This document shows, piece by piece, positions 57,392-64,000 of a stretch of DNA of 64,000 bases. The notes under the pieces are model-generated. The model was not told the DNA's origin. It made no database searches and was given only the letters and a program-made list of their open reading frames with translations. The number at the start of each line of letters is the position of its first letter. The stretch's first letter is position 1. Made by a program: the position numbers and the translations under genes. The DNA is from an uncultured Rhodoferax sp. (GTDB lineage: Bacteria; Pseudomonadota; Gammaproteobacteria; Burkholderiales; Burkholderiaceae_C): positions 1-64,000 of the forward strand of contig NZ_CAMIHB010000020.1 in the NCBI RefSeq assembly GCF_946221635.1. Direction: 5' to 3'.

Positions 57392-58903
57392 ATGCTAGAT
57401 GACAAAACAAATGGATGGGGCACCCTCCCAAGATCTGAGCGTGTGGCCCTCATACTGATGCTGTTGGCCTTGGCCCTGTTGCTGGGTCAGCACTGGGGCA
57501 TGATGCTTTCCAACTCCGATGATCCTTGGATCATCCGATCCAGCTGGGCGATGAATCTCAAGACGGCGTCGGACCAGGGGCGTTTCTGGCTGATTCCGAT
57601 TAACACCATGGCTGCTTTGCCCTACCTTGGTGGCTGGGAGGTTGCCAATGTCACCAAGATACTGGTCAATGGTTCGGTGCTCCTTGCTTTTGTTGCATTT
57701 TGCAGTCGCTTGAGCAGTCGGCTCACGGGGGTACTGGCGGGCGTGGTCTGGCTAGCCCTGATCGACGTGAGTCCGGGCTACTACAGTCCTTTCCATGGCT
57801 TTCTGATGATGTTCAATCTGCAGTTTGCCGCTTTGTTTCTCAGCTTCTACTGGTACTTGCGAGTGATCGATGGCCCGCATGCATCGCGCACGGTGGTGGG
57901 ACCGTATCTCTTGTTTGCGTTTGCCTTGTTGGCCTATGAACCCATGCTGTTCTACGCAGGCGTCTACCCGGCCTTGTATGCATACAGGCACTTTGCGACG
58001 CCTACGCTGGGTTGGCGCTTGCAGCGGGATGGGTGGCCGCTCTTGATGAGCTTCCTGCGCCGCAACTGGGTGCTGCCTATAGTGGTGCTGGGCTACATCA
58101 CGCTGTATTTTGCGTACCGGTATTTCCAGCCCACACCTGGCCGCAGTGTGGATGGGTCCGGTCGTTTGGTGGACATCGCATTGACGGTGTTTCGCTTCTC
58201 TGTGCATGGACTCCATGTGCAGATCAAGGCCTTGACCAACTACGTTCCCGGTGTGAGCACGACGGAGAATCTGGTGCTAGCGCTGGTCTATGGAGTCAGC
58301 GTGGCTCTGGCAGCCTTGGTACTGTTGCCCCGTATGCAGGGCAGGCAAGCGCCCGATCGATTGCTGAGGCCTTGGAGCCTGGCAGTGATCTGCTTTTATG
58401 TGCTGTGTCCCAATTTCCTACTGGCGCTGGTGGAGGCATACCGGCGCTGGGCAGCGGAGGATCCGCACTATGTGGGCAACTACTTCAGCTCTTTTCCGCT
58501 GGCACTGTTGGTCAGCCTGGGCATGGTGTCGCTGGTAGGAGGCATCAAGGCCCGGCAGGAGAAGGTGCTGCTGGCCATGGTCGTGGTGGTATTGGCAACG
58601 TCTGCCTGCGACAACTATTTGCGCTGGAGCCAGCTGGCGCAGGCCAACCGACGTGATAGCAAGCTGTGGGTACAGGCCATGGCCCAGTTGCGGGCCCTGC
58701 CGGCCGCTCCGAACGGACGGACACAGGTGGTCTGCGGGCTGCATGCGCCCGAAAAAGTATCGGGCGATGAGCGCTATTGGTCTGGTTACCTGAGCGAGTA
58801 TCTGGGTCGCCCGATGGAGTACCGTTACAAGAATCTCAGTGGCGTGGCTTGCGATGTGCGCCTGGAGTTCAACGACTACCGTTACCCCGGTGCCAGGAGC
58901 TGA
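57392..58903 (+). CDS. multi-spanning membrane protein, possible GtrC-like glycosyltransferase
   Basis: The 503-residue protein has about 10-11 hydrophobic helices, an N-terminal short cytoplasmic tail and a C-terminal soluble domain of about 90 residues. Visible features are SNSDDPWIIRSSWAMNLKTASDQGRFW in the first loop, with an acidic DD pair as in GT-C enzymes, and YFSSFPLALLVSLGMVSLVGG. It sits convergent to a GtrA/GtrB pair, which often work with a third strain-specific GT-C transferase. The role is inferred from context; the sequence family is not one I recognise. Confidence 0.6.
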   Translation: MLDDKTNGWGTLPRSERVALILMLLALALLLGQHWGMMLSNSDDPWIIRSSWAMNLKTASDQGRFWLIPINTMAALPYLGGWEVANVTKILVNGSVLLAFVAFCSRLSSRLTGVLAGVVWLALIDVSPGYYSPFHGFLMMFNLQFAALFLSFYWYLRVIDGPHASRTVVGPYLLFAFALLAYEPMLFYAGVYPALYAYRHFATPTLGWRLQRDGWPLLMSFLRRNWVLPIVVLGYITLYFAYRYFQPTPGRSVDGSGRLVDIALTVFRFSVHGLHVQIKALTNYVPGVSTTENLVLALVYGVSVALAALVLLPRMQGRQAPDRLLRPWSLAVICFYVLCPNFLLALVEAYRRWAAEDPHYVGNYFSSFPLALLVSLGMVSLVGGIKARQEKVLLAMVVVVLATSACDNYLRWSQLAQANRRDSKLWVQAMAQLRALPAAPNGRTQVVCGLHAPEKVSGDERYWSGYLSEYLGRPMEYRYKNLSGVACDVRLEFNDYRYPGARS

Positions 58904-59233
58904 TTATTTTTTGGTCTGCAATAGGGCCAGCCGGTCACGGTAGCGTTTGAGGACCGCAGCATCCGCGTTGTGCATCTCCAGCAAGCCGATGGCCAGTCGC
59001 ATCTCGCGAATGGCGAAGTCGTAGCGTTTTTCGCCTTCCCAGATCTCGCTGGCCATATACAGTCCTTCGGGATTGTGGATGAAGGAGAGCAGATAGATCT
59101 GGTTGATGGGGGTGTCGAAGCGTTGCAGACTGTCGGTGTTGGGGGTCAGATAGGAAATCAGTCCACCAATGGCGACAACCACAACAATGACCTTGGTCAC
59201 GAAACTGGTGCTTTTCGGGGCGTTCTCACTCAT
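58904..59233 (-). CDS. small membrane-anchored protein, unknown function
   Basis: The 109-residue protein has one N-terminal membrane helix (FVTKVIVVVVAIGGLISYLTP), then a soluble region with QIYLLSFIHNPEGLYMASEIWEGEKRYDFAIREMRLAIGLLEM. It is the last gene after GtrA (one base apart) and ends next to the convergent GT-C-like gene. It could assist the glycan modification system. No family recognised. Confidence 0.65.
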   Translation of the reverse strand: MSENAPKSTSFVTKVIVVVVAIGGLISYLTPNTDSLQRFDTPINQIYLLSFIHNPEGLYMASEIWEGEKRYDFAIREMRLAIGLLEMHNADAAVLKRYRDRLALLQTKK

Positions 59234-59234
59234 G

Positions 59235-59636
59235 TCAGTGTTCTTGTGCAGGTTGCGGGGAGTTCCCCTCGTGTCGATAGGTCCAGAAATGGTGAAGCAG
59301 AAAGTTCACCGGCGGCATGGTACACACCACAGCCGCGATGCCATACGCATAGCCATAGCCCAACCAGTCTACAGCGCCGGCTATACCGGCTGACAGCGGC
59401 AGTCCGATCAGGGCCACGGCAAAGAAGCGGATCAGGGTCTGACGCTTAAATGTCGTGGCAAAGGTCCACCAGGTGTTCACTCCATAGGAGAACAGGGTCG
59501 CCACTGAAAACGCAACTCCGTTGGCCAGTGCCGGGTTGGGGTGAACCGTGTGGATCCATGCGCTGGCTGTCACCACGTGGACGGCTGTGTTCAGCACGCC
59601 GGTGATTCCGAATCGCAGGGCCCGTTGCCACACCAT
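59235..59636 (-). CDS. GtrA family membrane protein (putative bactoprenol-glucose flippase)
   Basis: The 133-residue protein has four helices, WQRALRFGITGVLNTAVHVVTAS at the start, and a conserved NGVAFSVATLFSYGVNTWWTF. The GtrA family flips undecaprenyl-phosphate-glucose in O-antigen glucosylation. ATG 59636 is five bases after the gtrB stop. In Salmonella phages GtrA, GtrB and GtrC form one cassette; here GtrC is absent from the transcript. Confidence 0.85.
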   Translation of the reverse strand: MVWQRALRFGITGVLNTAVHVVTASAWIHTVHPNPALANGVAFSVATLFSYGVNTWWTFATTFKRQTLIRFFAVALIGLPLSAGIAGAVDWLGYGYAYGIAAVVCTMPPVNFLLHHFWTYRHEGNSPQPAQEH

Positions 59637-59641
59637 GGGTG

Positions 59642-60598
59642 TCAGCGCTCGGCAGGCGTGCCGTGCGTCTTGCGCACGATGTACAGCGGCCGTTGCTTGC
59701 TCTCCATGTAGATGCGGCCTATGTACTCCCCCAGCATGCCAATGCCGATGAGCTGCACGCTGCCAAAGAAGATGATGGATACCAGCAAAGAGGCGTAGCC
59801 TGGCAGGTCCACGCCTTGCACCAAGGTACGGGCCACAATGAACAAGGCATAGGTCAGGCTGAGCAGCGCGCCGGCTCCGCCCAGGTAGGTCCAGATCTTG
59901 AGGGGCGAAGTGCTGAAGCTGGTGATGCCCTCCAGGGCAAAGTTCCACAGCTTCCAGCCAGAGAACTTGCTGTCGCCGGCTGAGCGGGTTTCGCGCACAT
60001 AGTCCACCACTGTGGTGCGGAAGCCCACCCATGCAAACAGGCCCTTCATGAAACGCTGGCGTTCCGGCAGCTCCCGTAAGGCCTGCACCACGACCCGGTC
60101 CATAAGCCGGAAGTCGCCTACGTTGTCTGGAATCTTGACGTTGGAGAACTGGTTGTGCACGCGGTAGAACAGCTCAGCGCTCTTGCGCTTGAGAAAGCTG
60201 TCGCTGCTGCGGTCGATCCGGCGTGCCAGCACCACTTCTGCCCCCTCCTGCCACTTCTGCAGCATGGTGGCGATCAGCTCCGGAGGGTCCTGCAGGTCTG
60301 CATCGATGGGAATGACCGCATCGCCACCGGCAGCTTCCAGTCCTGCTGTCAGGGCCGCTTCCTTGCCGAAGTTGCGTGACAGCTCAAGCACCCGTATCCG
60401 TGCGTCTCGGGTCGCGTGGTCCAGCAGCACGGGCAAGGTCTTGTCCCGGCTTCCGTCATCCACGCAGATGAACTCGAAGCGAAATGTCGTCAAGGACGCC
60501 AGTGCGTCCCGCAGCCGCGCGAAGTACAGGGCGATGCCGGGCTCTTCGTTGTAGAAGGGGGCAACGATGGATACCAGCGGTAGTGGCACAGAGGACAT
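59642..60598 (-). CDS. GtrB-like glycosyltransferase (bactoprenol glucosyltransferase)
   Basis: The 318-residue GT2 protein has the LVSIVAPFYNEEPGI opening, DDGSRDKTL, the DXD-like PIDADLQDPPELI, and two C-terminal membrane helices (IWTYLGGAGALLSLTYALFIVA and LLVSIIFFGSVQLIGIGML). It should transfer glucose (or another sugar) from UDP-sugar to undecaprenyl phosphate. The pair with GtrA supports the assignment. A dolichol-phosphate-mannose-like role is the alternative. Confidence 0.9.
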   Translation of the reverse strand: MSSVPLPLVSIVAPFYNEEPGIALYFARLRDALASLTTFRFEFICVDDGSRDKTLPVLLDHATRDARIRVLELSRNFGKEAALTAGLEAAGGDAVIPIDADLQDPPELIATMLQKWQEGAEVVLARRIDRSSDSFLKRKSAELFYRVHNQFSNVKIPDNVGDFRLMDRVVVQALRELPERQRFMKGLFAWVGFRTTVVDYVRETRSAGDSKFSGWKLWNFALEGITSFSTSPLKIWTYLGGAGALLSLTYALFIVARTLVQGVDLPGYASLLVSIIFFGSVQLIGIGMLGEYIGRIYMESKQRPLYIVRKTHGTPAER

Positions 60599-60611
60599 GG
60601 CGCAGCAGGTC

Positions 60612-63572
60612 TCAGCTCAGGTGCTTGCCGGCAATGCCGGCCAACTCGAACATGGTGACCTGGGGCTTGCCGAACACTTCGAGCAGCTTGGCATCGGCGT
60701 TGATGCTGCGCTTGTCCTTGGCGTCCTGCAGGCCGTTGGCCTTGATGTAGTCCCAGAGCTTCTTCATGACCTGCGGGCGGGCAATCGGCTCGGCGCCGAT
60801 CACGGCGGCCAGCGCGGCGCTGGGTTGCTTGCCGCTGGCGGCCGTGGTTTTGCGCGGCGCCTTGGGTTTGGCGTCCTTGGCCGCTGCGACCTTCTTTGCA
60901 GGAGGTTTTTTGGCTGTAGCCCCCGTGGATGCTGCGCGAGTAGCTCCTGTTTTGGTAGCGGTAGTTTTGCCGGCAGCCTTGTAGGCTGTCTTGCGCGGAG
61001 GGAACTTGCTGGGCGCGAACTCGAAGTTCACCTTGCCAGCCTCGGCGTCCCAGGCCAGCATGGCCTTGAAGGCGCGGCGCGTGCGCATGGAGACGAACTT
61101 CTCCAGCATATCGGTCTTGCCGGTGGCCAGCAGCTTCTGCATCTGCTCGCGTTCGATGGGCTGCTGCAGGATGATCTGGCCGCTCTTGAAGTCGCAGCTC
61201 GGCGTGGGCTGGGCGTGTGTGGGGACGGACTTCTCGCAGACATAGTTCTTGCCATGCTCGAACACGCTGCCGCCGCACTTGGGGCAGGCGCCCAGCGCCG
61301 TCTGCGTGCTGAAGTCCACGATCTCGCCGTCTTCCTCGCCGTCCTTGTCATCGCCAAAGTCGAATTCCAGTTTCCAGTTCTTGGCCTCGTCGTCGTACTT
61401 GAGGACCATCTCGGCCACAAAGGGCCAGCCGGCCTTGGAGCGGAAGCCGTCCAGCGGGCCGATGTGCTTGTCGCGCAGGAACTGCTCCACTTCGGCGGGC
61501 TCGAACGTACGCCCCGCAGGCGACTTGCCAAACGAGAAACCGCAGCCGTCTTCATTGCCGCTCTTGCCGGTGCAGGTGTAGCGGCGGTAGTTTTCCTTGA
61601 CGATGCCGCCGCAATTCGGGCATGGCGCCTGCAGCGTGGCGTAGTCGCCGGGGATGGTGTCGCGGTCGTATTCCTTGGCCTTCTTGACCATGCGCTCGGT
61701 CATCGCGGCAATCTCGGCCATGAAGGCGTCGCGGCCCAGCTTGCCCTGCTCCATCTGGGCCAGCTTGTATTCCCATTCACCGGTCAACTCGGCCTTGGAG
61801 AGTTCCTCCACGCCCAGGCCGCGCAGCAGTGTCATGAGCTGGAAAGCCTTGGCCGTGGGGATGAGCTCGCGGCCTTCACGCAGCATGTACTTCTCGGCGA
61901 TCAGGCCTTCGATGATGCTGGATCGGGTGGCTGGCGTGCCCAGGCCTTTTTCCTGCATGGCTTCGCGCAGTTCGTCGTCTTCCACCGTCTTGCCGGCGCT
62001 TTCCATGGCGCCCAGCAGCGTGGCTTCGGAATAGCGGGCCGGGGGTTTGGTCTTCAGGCCCTTGGGCTCCACCGGGTCGCCCTTCACCTTCTCGCCGGGC
62101 TGCACCGGCACCAGGTTCTGGCCCTTGTCGCCGTCCTTGGCGTCTTCCACTTCTGCAGCGGCTTCCTTGCCGTAGATGGCCAGCCAGCCCGGCTTGACCA
62201 GCACCTTGCCTTCGGTCTTGAAGCTGTGGTTTGCAGCCGTGGTGATCCGCGTCGTGACCTGGTATTCGGCACTGGGGAAGAAGATGGCCATGAAGCGGCG
62301 CACCACCAGGTCATAGATCTTCTGCTCGGCTTCCGACAAACCGGATGGCGCCTGCAGTGTGGGGATGATCGCAAAGTGGTCCGATACCTTGGCGTTGTCG
62401 AACACGCGCTTGGTGGGCTTCACATAGTTGCCCTTGACGGCCTGGGCGGCAAAGGGTGCCAGGTGTTTCATGCCGCTGTCGGCCAGCATTTCCAGCGTCT
62501 GCTTGACCACGGGCACATAGTCTTCGGGCAGGTTGCGCGAATCGGTACGCGGGTAGGTCAAGGCCTTGTGGCGCTCGTACAAAGACTGGGCGATGGACAG
62601 CGTGGTCTTGGCCGAGAAGCCGAATTTGCCGTTGGCCTCGCGCTGCAGGCTGGTCAGGTCAAACAGCAGGGGGCTGGCCTGGGTCGTGGGCTTGCTTTCC
62701 TCCGTGACCGTGGCCGGTTGGCCCCGCACGGCGTTGGCAATGGCCTGGGCTTCGGCCAGGCTCCAGACGCGGTCGGCCTTTTTCTCGGCGTCGTCCGCAT
62801 CTTTCTTGTGCGCGGGGTTGAACCATTTGGCGGGGTACTCGCCGGCCTCGGCGTGGAAGGCGGCGTGCACTTCCCAGTAGTCACGGCTCACGAACTTGCG
62901 AATCAGCTCTTCGCGCTCCACCACCACCGACAGCGTGGGTGTCTGCACCCGGCCCACGGTGGTCAGGAAGAAGCCGCCGTCGCGGCTGTTGAAGGCGGTC
63001 ATCGCGCGCGTACCGTTGATGCCCACCAGCCAGTCGGCCTCGGAGCGGCAGCGCGCGGCGTCGGCCAGCGGTTGCATTTGTTTGTCGGTGCGCAGGTTGT
63101 CGAAGCCATCGCGGATGGCCTGCGGCGTCATGGACTGCAGCCACAGGCGCGACACGGGCTTGCCCAGGGGCTTGGCGCCGCCGGCGTACTGCTCGATGAG
63201 GCGGAAGATCAGCTCCCCTTCGCGGCCCGCGTCGCAGGCGTTGACCAGGGCGCCCACGTCCTTGCGCTTGGCCAGCTTGACGACGGCGTTCAGGCGCGTC
63301 TTGGTCTTGTCCACGGGCTTGAGGTCAAAGTGGGGCGGAATGACGGGCAGGTGGGCGAAGCTCCACTTGCCGCGCTTGACGTCGTACTGCTCGGGGGCCT
63401 GGATCTCCACCAGGTGCCCCACGGCGCTGGAGACGACGTAGCTGTCGCTCTCAAAGTATTCGTCGTGCTTCTCGAACTTGCCCGCGATGGGCGTGAGTGC
63501 CCGCACGATGTCTTGGGCGACGGAAGGTTTCTCGGCAATGACCAGGGTCTTGGTGAAAACGTCGTTTTTCAT
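60612..63572 (-). CDS. topB: DNA topoisomerase III with C-terminal zinc fingers and SWIB domain
   Basis: The 986-residue type IA topoisomerase has a Toprim domain (TLVIAEKPSVAQDIV, DAGREGELIFRL) and the catalytic tyrosine in LTYPRTDSRNLP. Zinc-ribbon repeats follow (CPNCGGIVKENYRRYTC, CPKCGGSVFEHGKNYVC). After a basic linker (KKPPAKKVAAAKDAKPKAPRK) the last 70 residues form a SWIB/MDM2-like domain, with PSAALAAVIG and RPQVMKKLWDYIKANGLQD. E. coli TopB has 653 residues, so the extension is about 330 residues. Part of the linker is encoded by a 42-bp repeat. The start is ATG 63572. Confidence 0.93.
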   Translation of the reverse strand: MKNDVFTKTLVIAEKPSVAQDIVRALTPIAGKFEKHDEYFESDSYVVSSAVGHLVEIQAPEQYDVKRGKWSFAHLPVIPPHFDLKPVDKTKTRLNAVVKLAKRKDVGALVNACDAGREGELIFRLIEQYAGGAKPLGKPVSRLWLQSMTPQAIRDGFDNLRTDKQMQPLADAARCRSEADWLVGINGTRAMTAFNSRDGGFFLTTVGRVQTPTLSVVVEREELIRKFVSRDYWEVHAAFHAEAGEYPAKWFNPAHKKDADDAEKKADRVWSLAEAQAIANAVRGQPATVTEESKPTTQASPLLFDLTSLQREANGKFGFSAKTTLSIAQSLYERHKALTYPRTDSRNLPEDYVPVVKQTLEMLADSGMKHLAPFAAQAVKGNYVKPTKRVFDNAKVSDHFAIIPTLQAPSGLSEAEQKIYDLVVRRFMAIFFPSAEYQVTTRITTAANHSFKTEGKVLVKPGWLAIYGKEAAAEVEDAKDGDKGQNLVPVQPGEKVKGDPVEPKGLKTKPPARYSEATLLGAMESAGKTVEDDELREAMQEKGLGTPATRSSIIEGLIAEKYMLREGRELIPTAKAFQLMTLLRGLGVEELSKAELTGEWEYKLAQMEQGKLGRDAFMAEIAAMTERMVKKAKEYDRDTIPGDYATLQAPCPNCGGIVKENYRRYTCTGKSGNEDGCGFSFGKSPAGRTFEPAEVEQFLRDKHIGPLDGFRSKAGWPFVAEMVLKYDDEAKNWKLEFDFGDDKDGEEDGEIVDFSTQTALGACPKCGGSVFEHGKNYVCEKSVPTHAQPTPSCDFKSGQIILQQPIEREQMQKLLATGKTDMLEKFVSMRTRRAFKAMLAWDAEAGKVNFEFAPSKFPPRKTAYKAAGKTTATKTGATRAASTGATAKKPPAKKVAAAKDAKPKAPRKTTAASGKQPSAALAAVIGAEPIARPQVMKKLWDYIKANGLQDAKDKRSINADAKLLEVFGKPQVTMFELAGIAGKHLS
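60918..60959 (+). repeat. 42-bp dispersed repeat, copy 9, inside topB
   Basis: The copy reads AGCCCCCGTGGATGCTGCGC, ends GTTTTGGTAGC, and is in frame within the linker before the SWIB domain (encoding approximately TKTGATRAASTGAT on the minus strand). As in the ABC ATPase, it occupies an inter-domain linker. Confidence 0.8.
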
Positions 63573-63674
63573 CTGACTACAATCCAGTTCTCGCGTGCGC
63601 GCAGGCGCGCGCTTGCATACGCAGGCACGCACACGTGCGCGCCCATACGATTCACCATACCAAATTTTCGATCC

Positions 63675-64000
63675 GTGGCAAAAACCCCAGTGAAATCCTC
63701 CATCCCTGCGGGGAATCGGCGTATCCAGGCCCGTCGCTCCGGGGTCCACGGACGGGGCGTGTTTGCCACCCAGGACATCGCCGAAGGCGAAACCATCATC
63801 GAATACGTGGGCGAGGTCATCAGCTGGCAAGAGGCGCAAGACCGCCATCCACACGACCCCAAGGACCCCAACCACACCTTCTACTTCTCGCTGGAAAACG
63901 GCGACGTGATCGACGCGCTCTACGGCGGCAACTCCTCGCGCTGGATCAACCACTCCTGCGACGGCAACTGCGAGGCCGACGAGGTCGAGGGCCGCGTTTT
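63675..64000 (+). CDS. SET domain protein (lysine methyltransferase-like), partial
   Basis: The visible 108 codons start at GTG 63675 and reach NRRIQARRSGVHGRGVFATQD, then EGETIIEYVGEVISWQEA, and RWINHSCDGNCEADE. These are the core SET motifs (GxG, YxGE and NHSCxxN), so the S-adenosylmethionine-binding part is intact as far as it is seen. Bacterial SET proteins methylate lysines of cellular or secreted proteins. The gene runs off the window end. It is divergent from topB across about 100 bases. Confidence 0.82.
   Translation, partial: MAKTPVKSSIPAGNRRIQARRSGVHGRGVFATQDIAEGETIIEYVGEVISWQEAQDRHPHDPKDPNHTFYFSLENGDVIDALYGGNSSRWINHSCDGNCEADEVEGRV

Noticed and set aside
63573..63953. N-terminal extension of topB by 127 codons
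   Set aside because: The extension is the antisense of the SET-domain gene, and topoisomerase III normally begins close to the EKPS motif.
1..64000. CRISPR arrays, tRNA or rRNA genes, prophage or integrase genes
   Set aside because: No regularly spaced repeats, cloverleaf-type genes, rRNA segments or integrase-like frames were recognised. The 42-bp repeats are dispersed and not spaced as in an array.

Overview
The window is high-GC DNA from a betaproteobacterium, most likely of the family Comamonadaceae (Burkholderiales). I infer this from gene content and order, from the codon bias, and from nine copies of one 42-bp repeat of a kind I associate with Acidovorax/Rhodoferax-type genomes. It is chromosomal and mostly metabolic or regulatory. 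I saw no rRNA, tRNA, CRISPR array or intact insertion sequence.

Layout. 1-9.2 kb: sigma factor, PglL/O-antigen-ligase-type membrane protein, universal stress protein, MFS exporter, a VOC/TetR divergent pair with paired operators, pirin, a diguanylate cyclase, and alkB behind an apparent LexA box. 9.2-19.9 kb: one co-directional minus-strand operon for ureide (biuret/carboxybiuret/allophanate) degradation. From its 5' end it runs AtzF, AtzG, AtzE, AtzH, a BMP-type binding protein, two permeases, a biuret-hydrolase-like cysteine hydrolase, a double ABC ATPase, a second cysteine hydrolase and a GntR/FCD regulator. Many of its genes overlap by 4 bp. 20-28.2 kb: DTW protein, a HipBA pair, small conserved proteins, CreA, and a second HipA-type kinase (YjjJ-like).

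28.3-33 kb: an AT-richer defence island lying between two 5'-truncated chromosomal genes (DUF2130 and a UvrD-type helicase). One strand has TIR-like, caspase-like and TIR genes, a layout resembling the recently described TIR-caspase (type IV Thoeris) systems. The other strand has a ThsB-like TIR gene followed by a small membrane protein. This is the most interesting region.

33-41 kb: a second diguanylate cyclase, a GyrI-like/AraC pair, a MocR/flavoprotein divergent pair, an SDR/TetR divergent pair with twin operators, and a GlxA-type regulator. 42-55.7 kb: amino-sugar and sugar catabolism. It comprises a NagR-like GntR regulator with NagA; a binding-protein/two-component operon resembling the glucose-sensing Gts/GltR/GtrS genes; and, divergently, a sugar ABC transporter with a BadF-type kinase, a SIS-domain deaminase/isomerase and a hexose-6-phosphate mutarotase. 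Together these could import N-acetylglucosamine or a related sugar, phosphorylate, deacetylate and deaminate it. 55.7-64 kb: YqhA-type protein, a cation diffusion facilitator, a Gtr-type glycosylation set, topoisomerase III with a C-terminal SWIB domain, and the start of a SET-domain protein.

The 42-bp repeat recurs through the window. Five of its nine copies lie in or overlap coding sequence, supplying linkers, C-termini, stop codons and two start codons.
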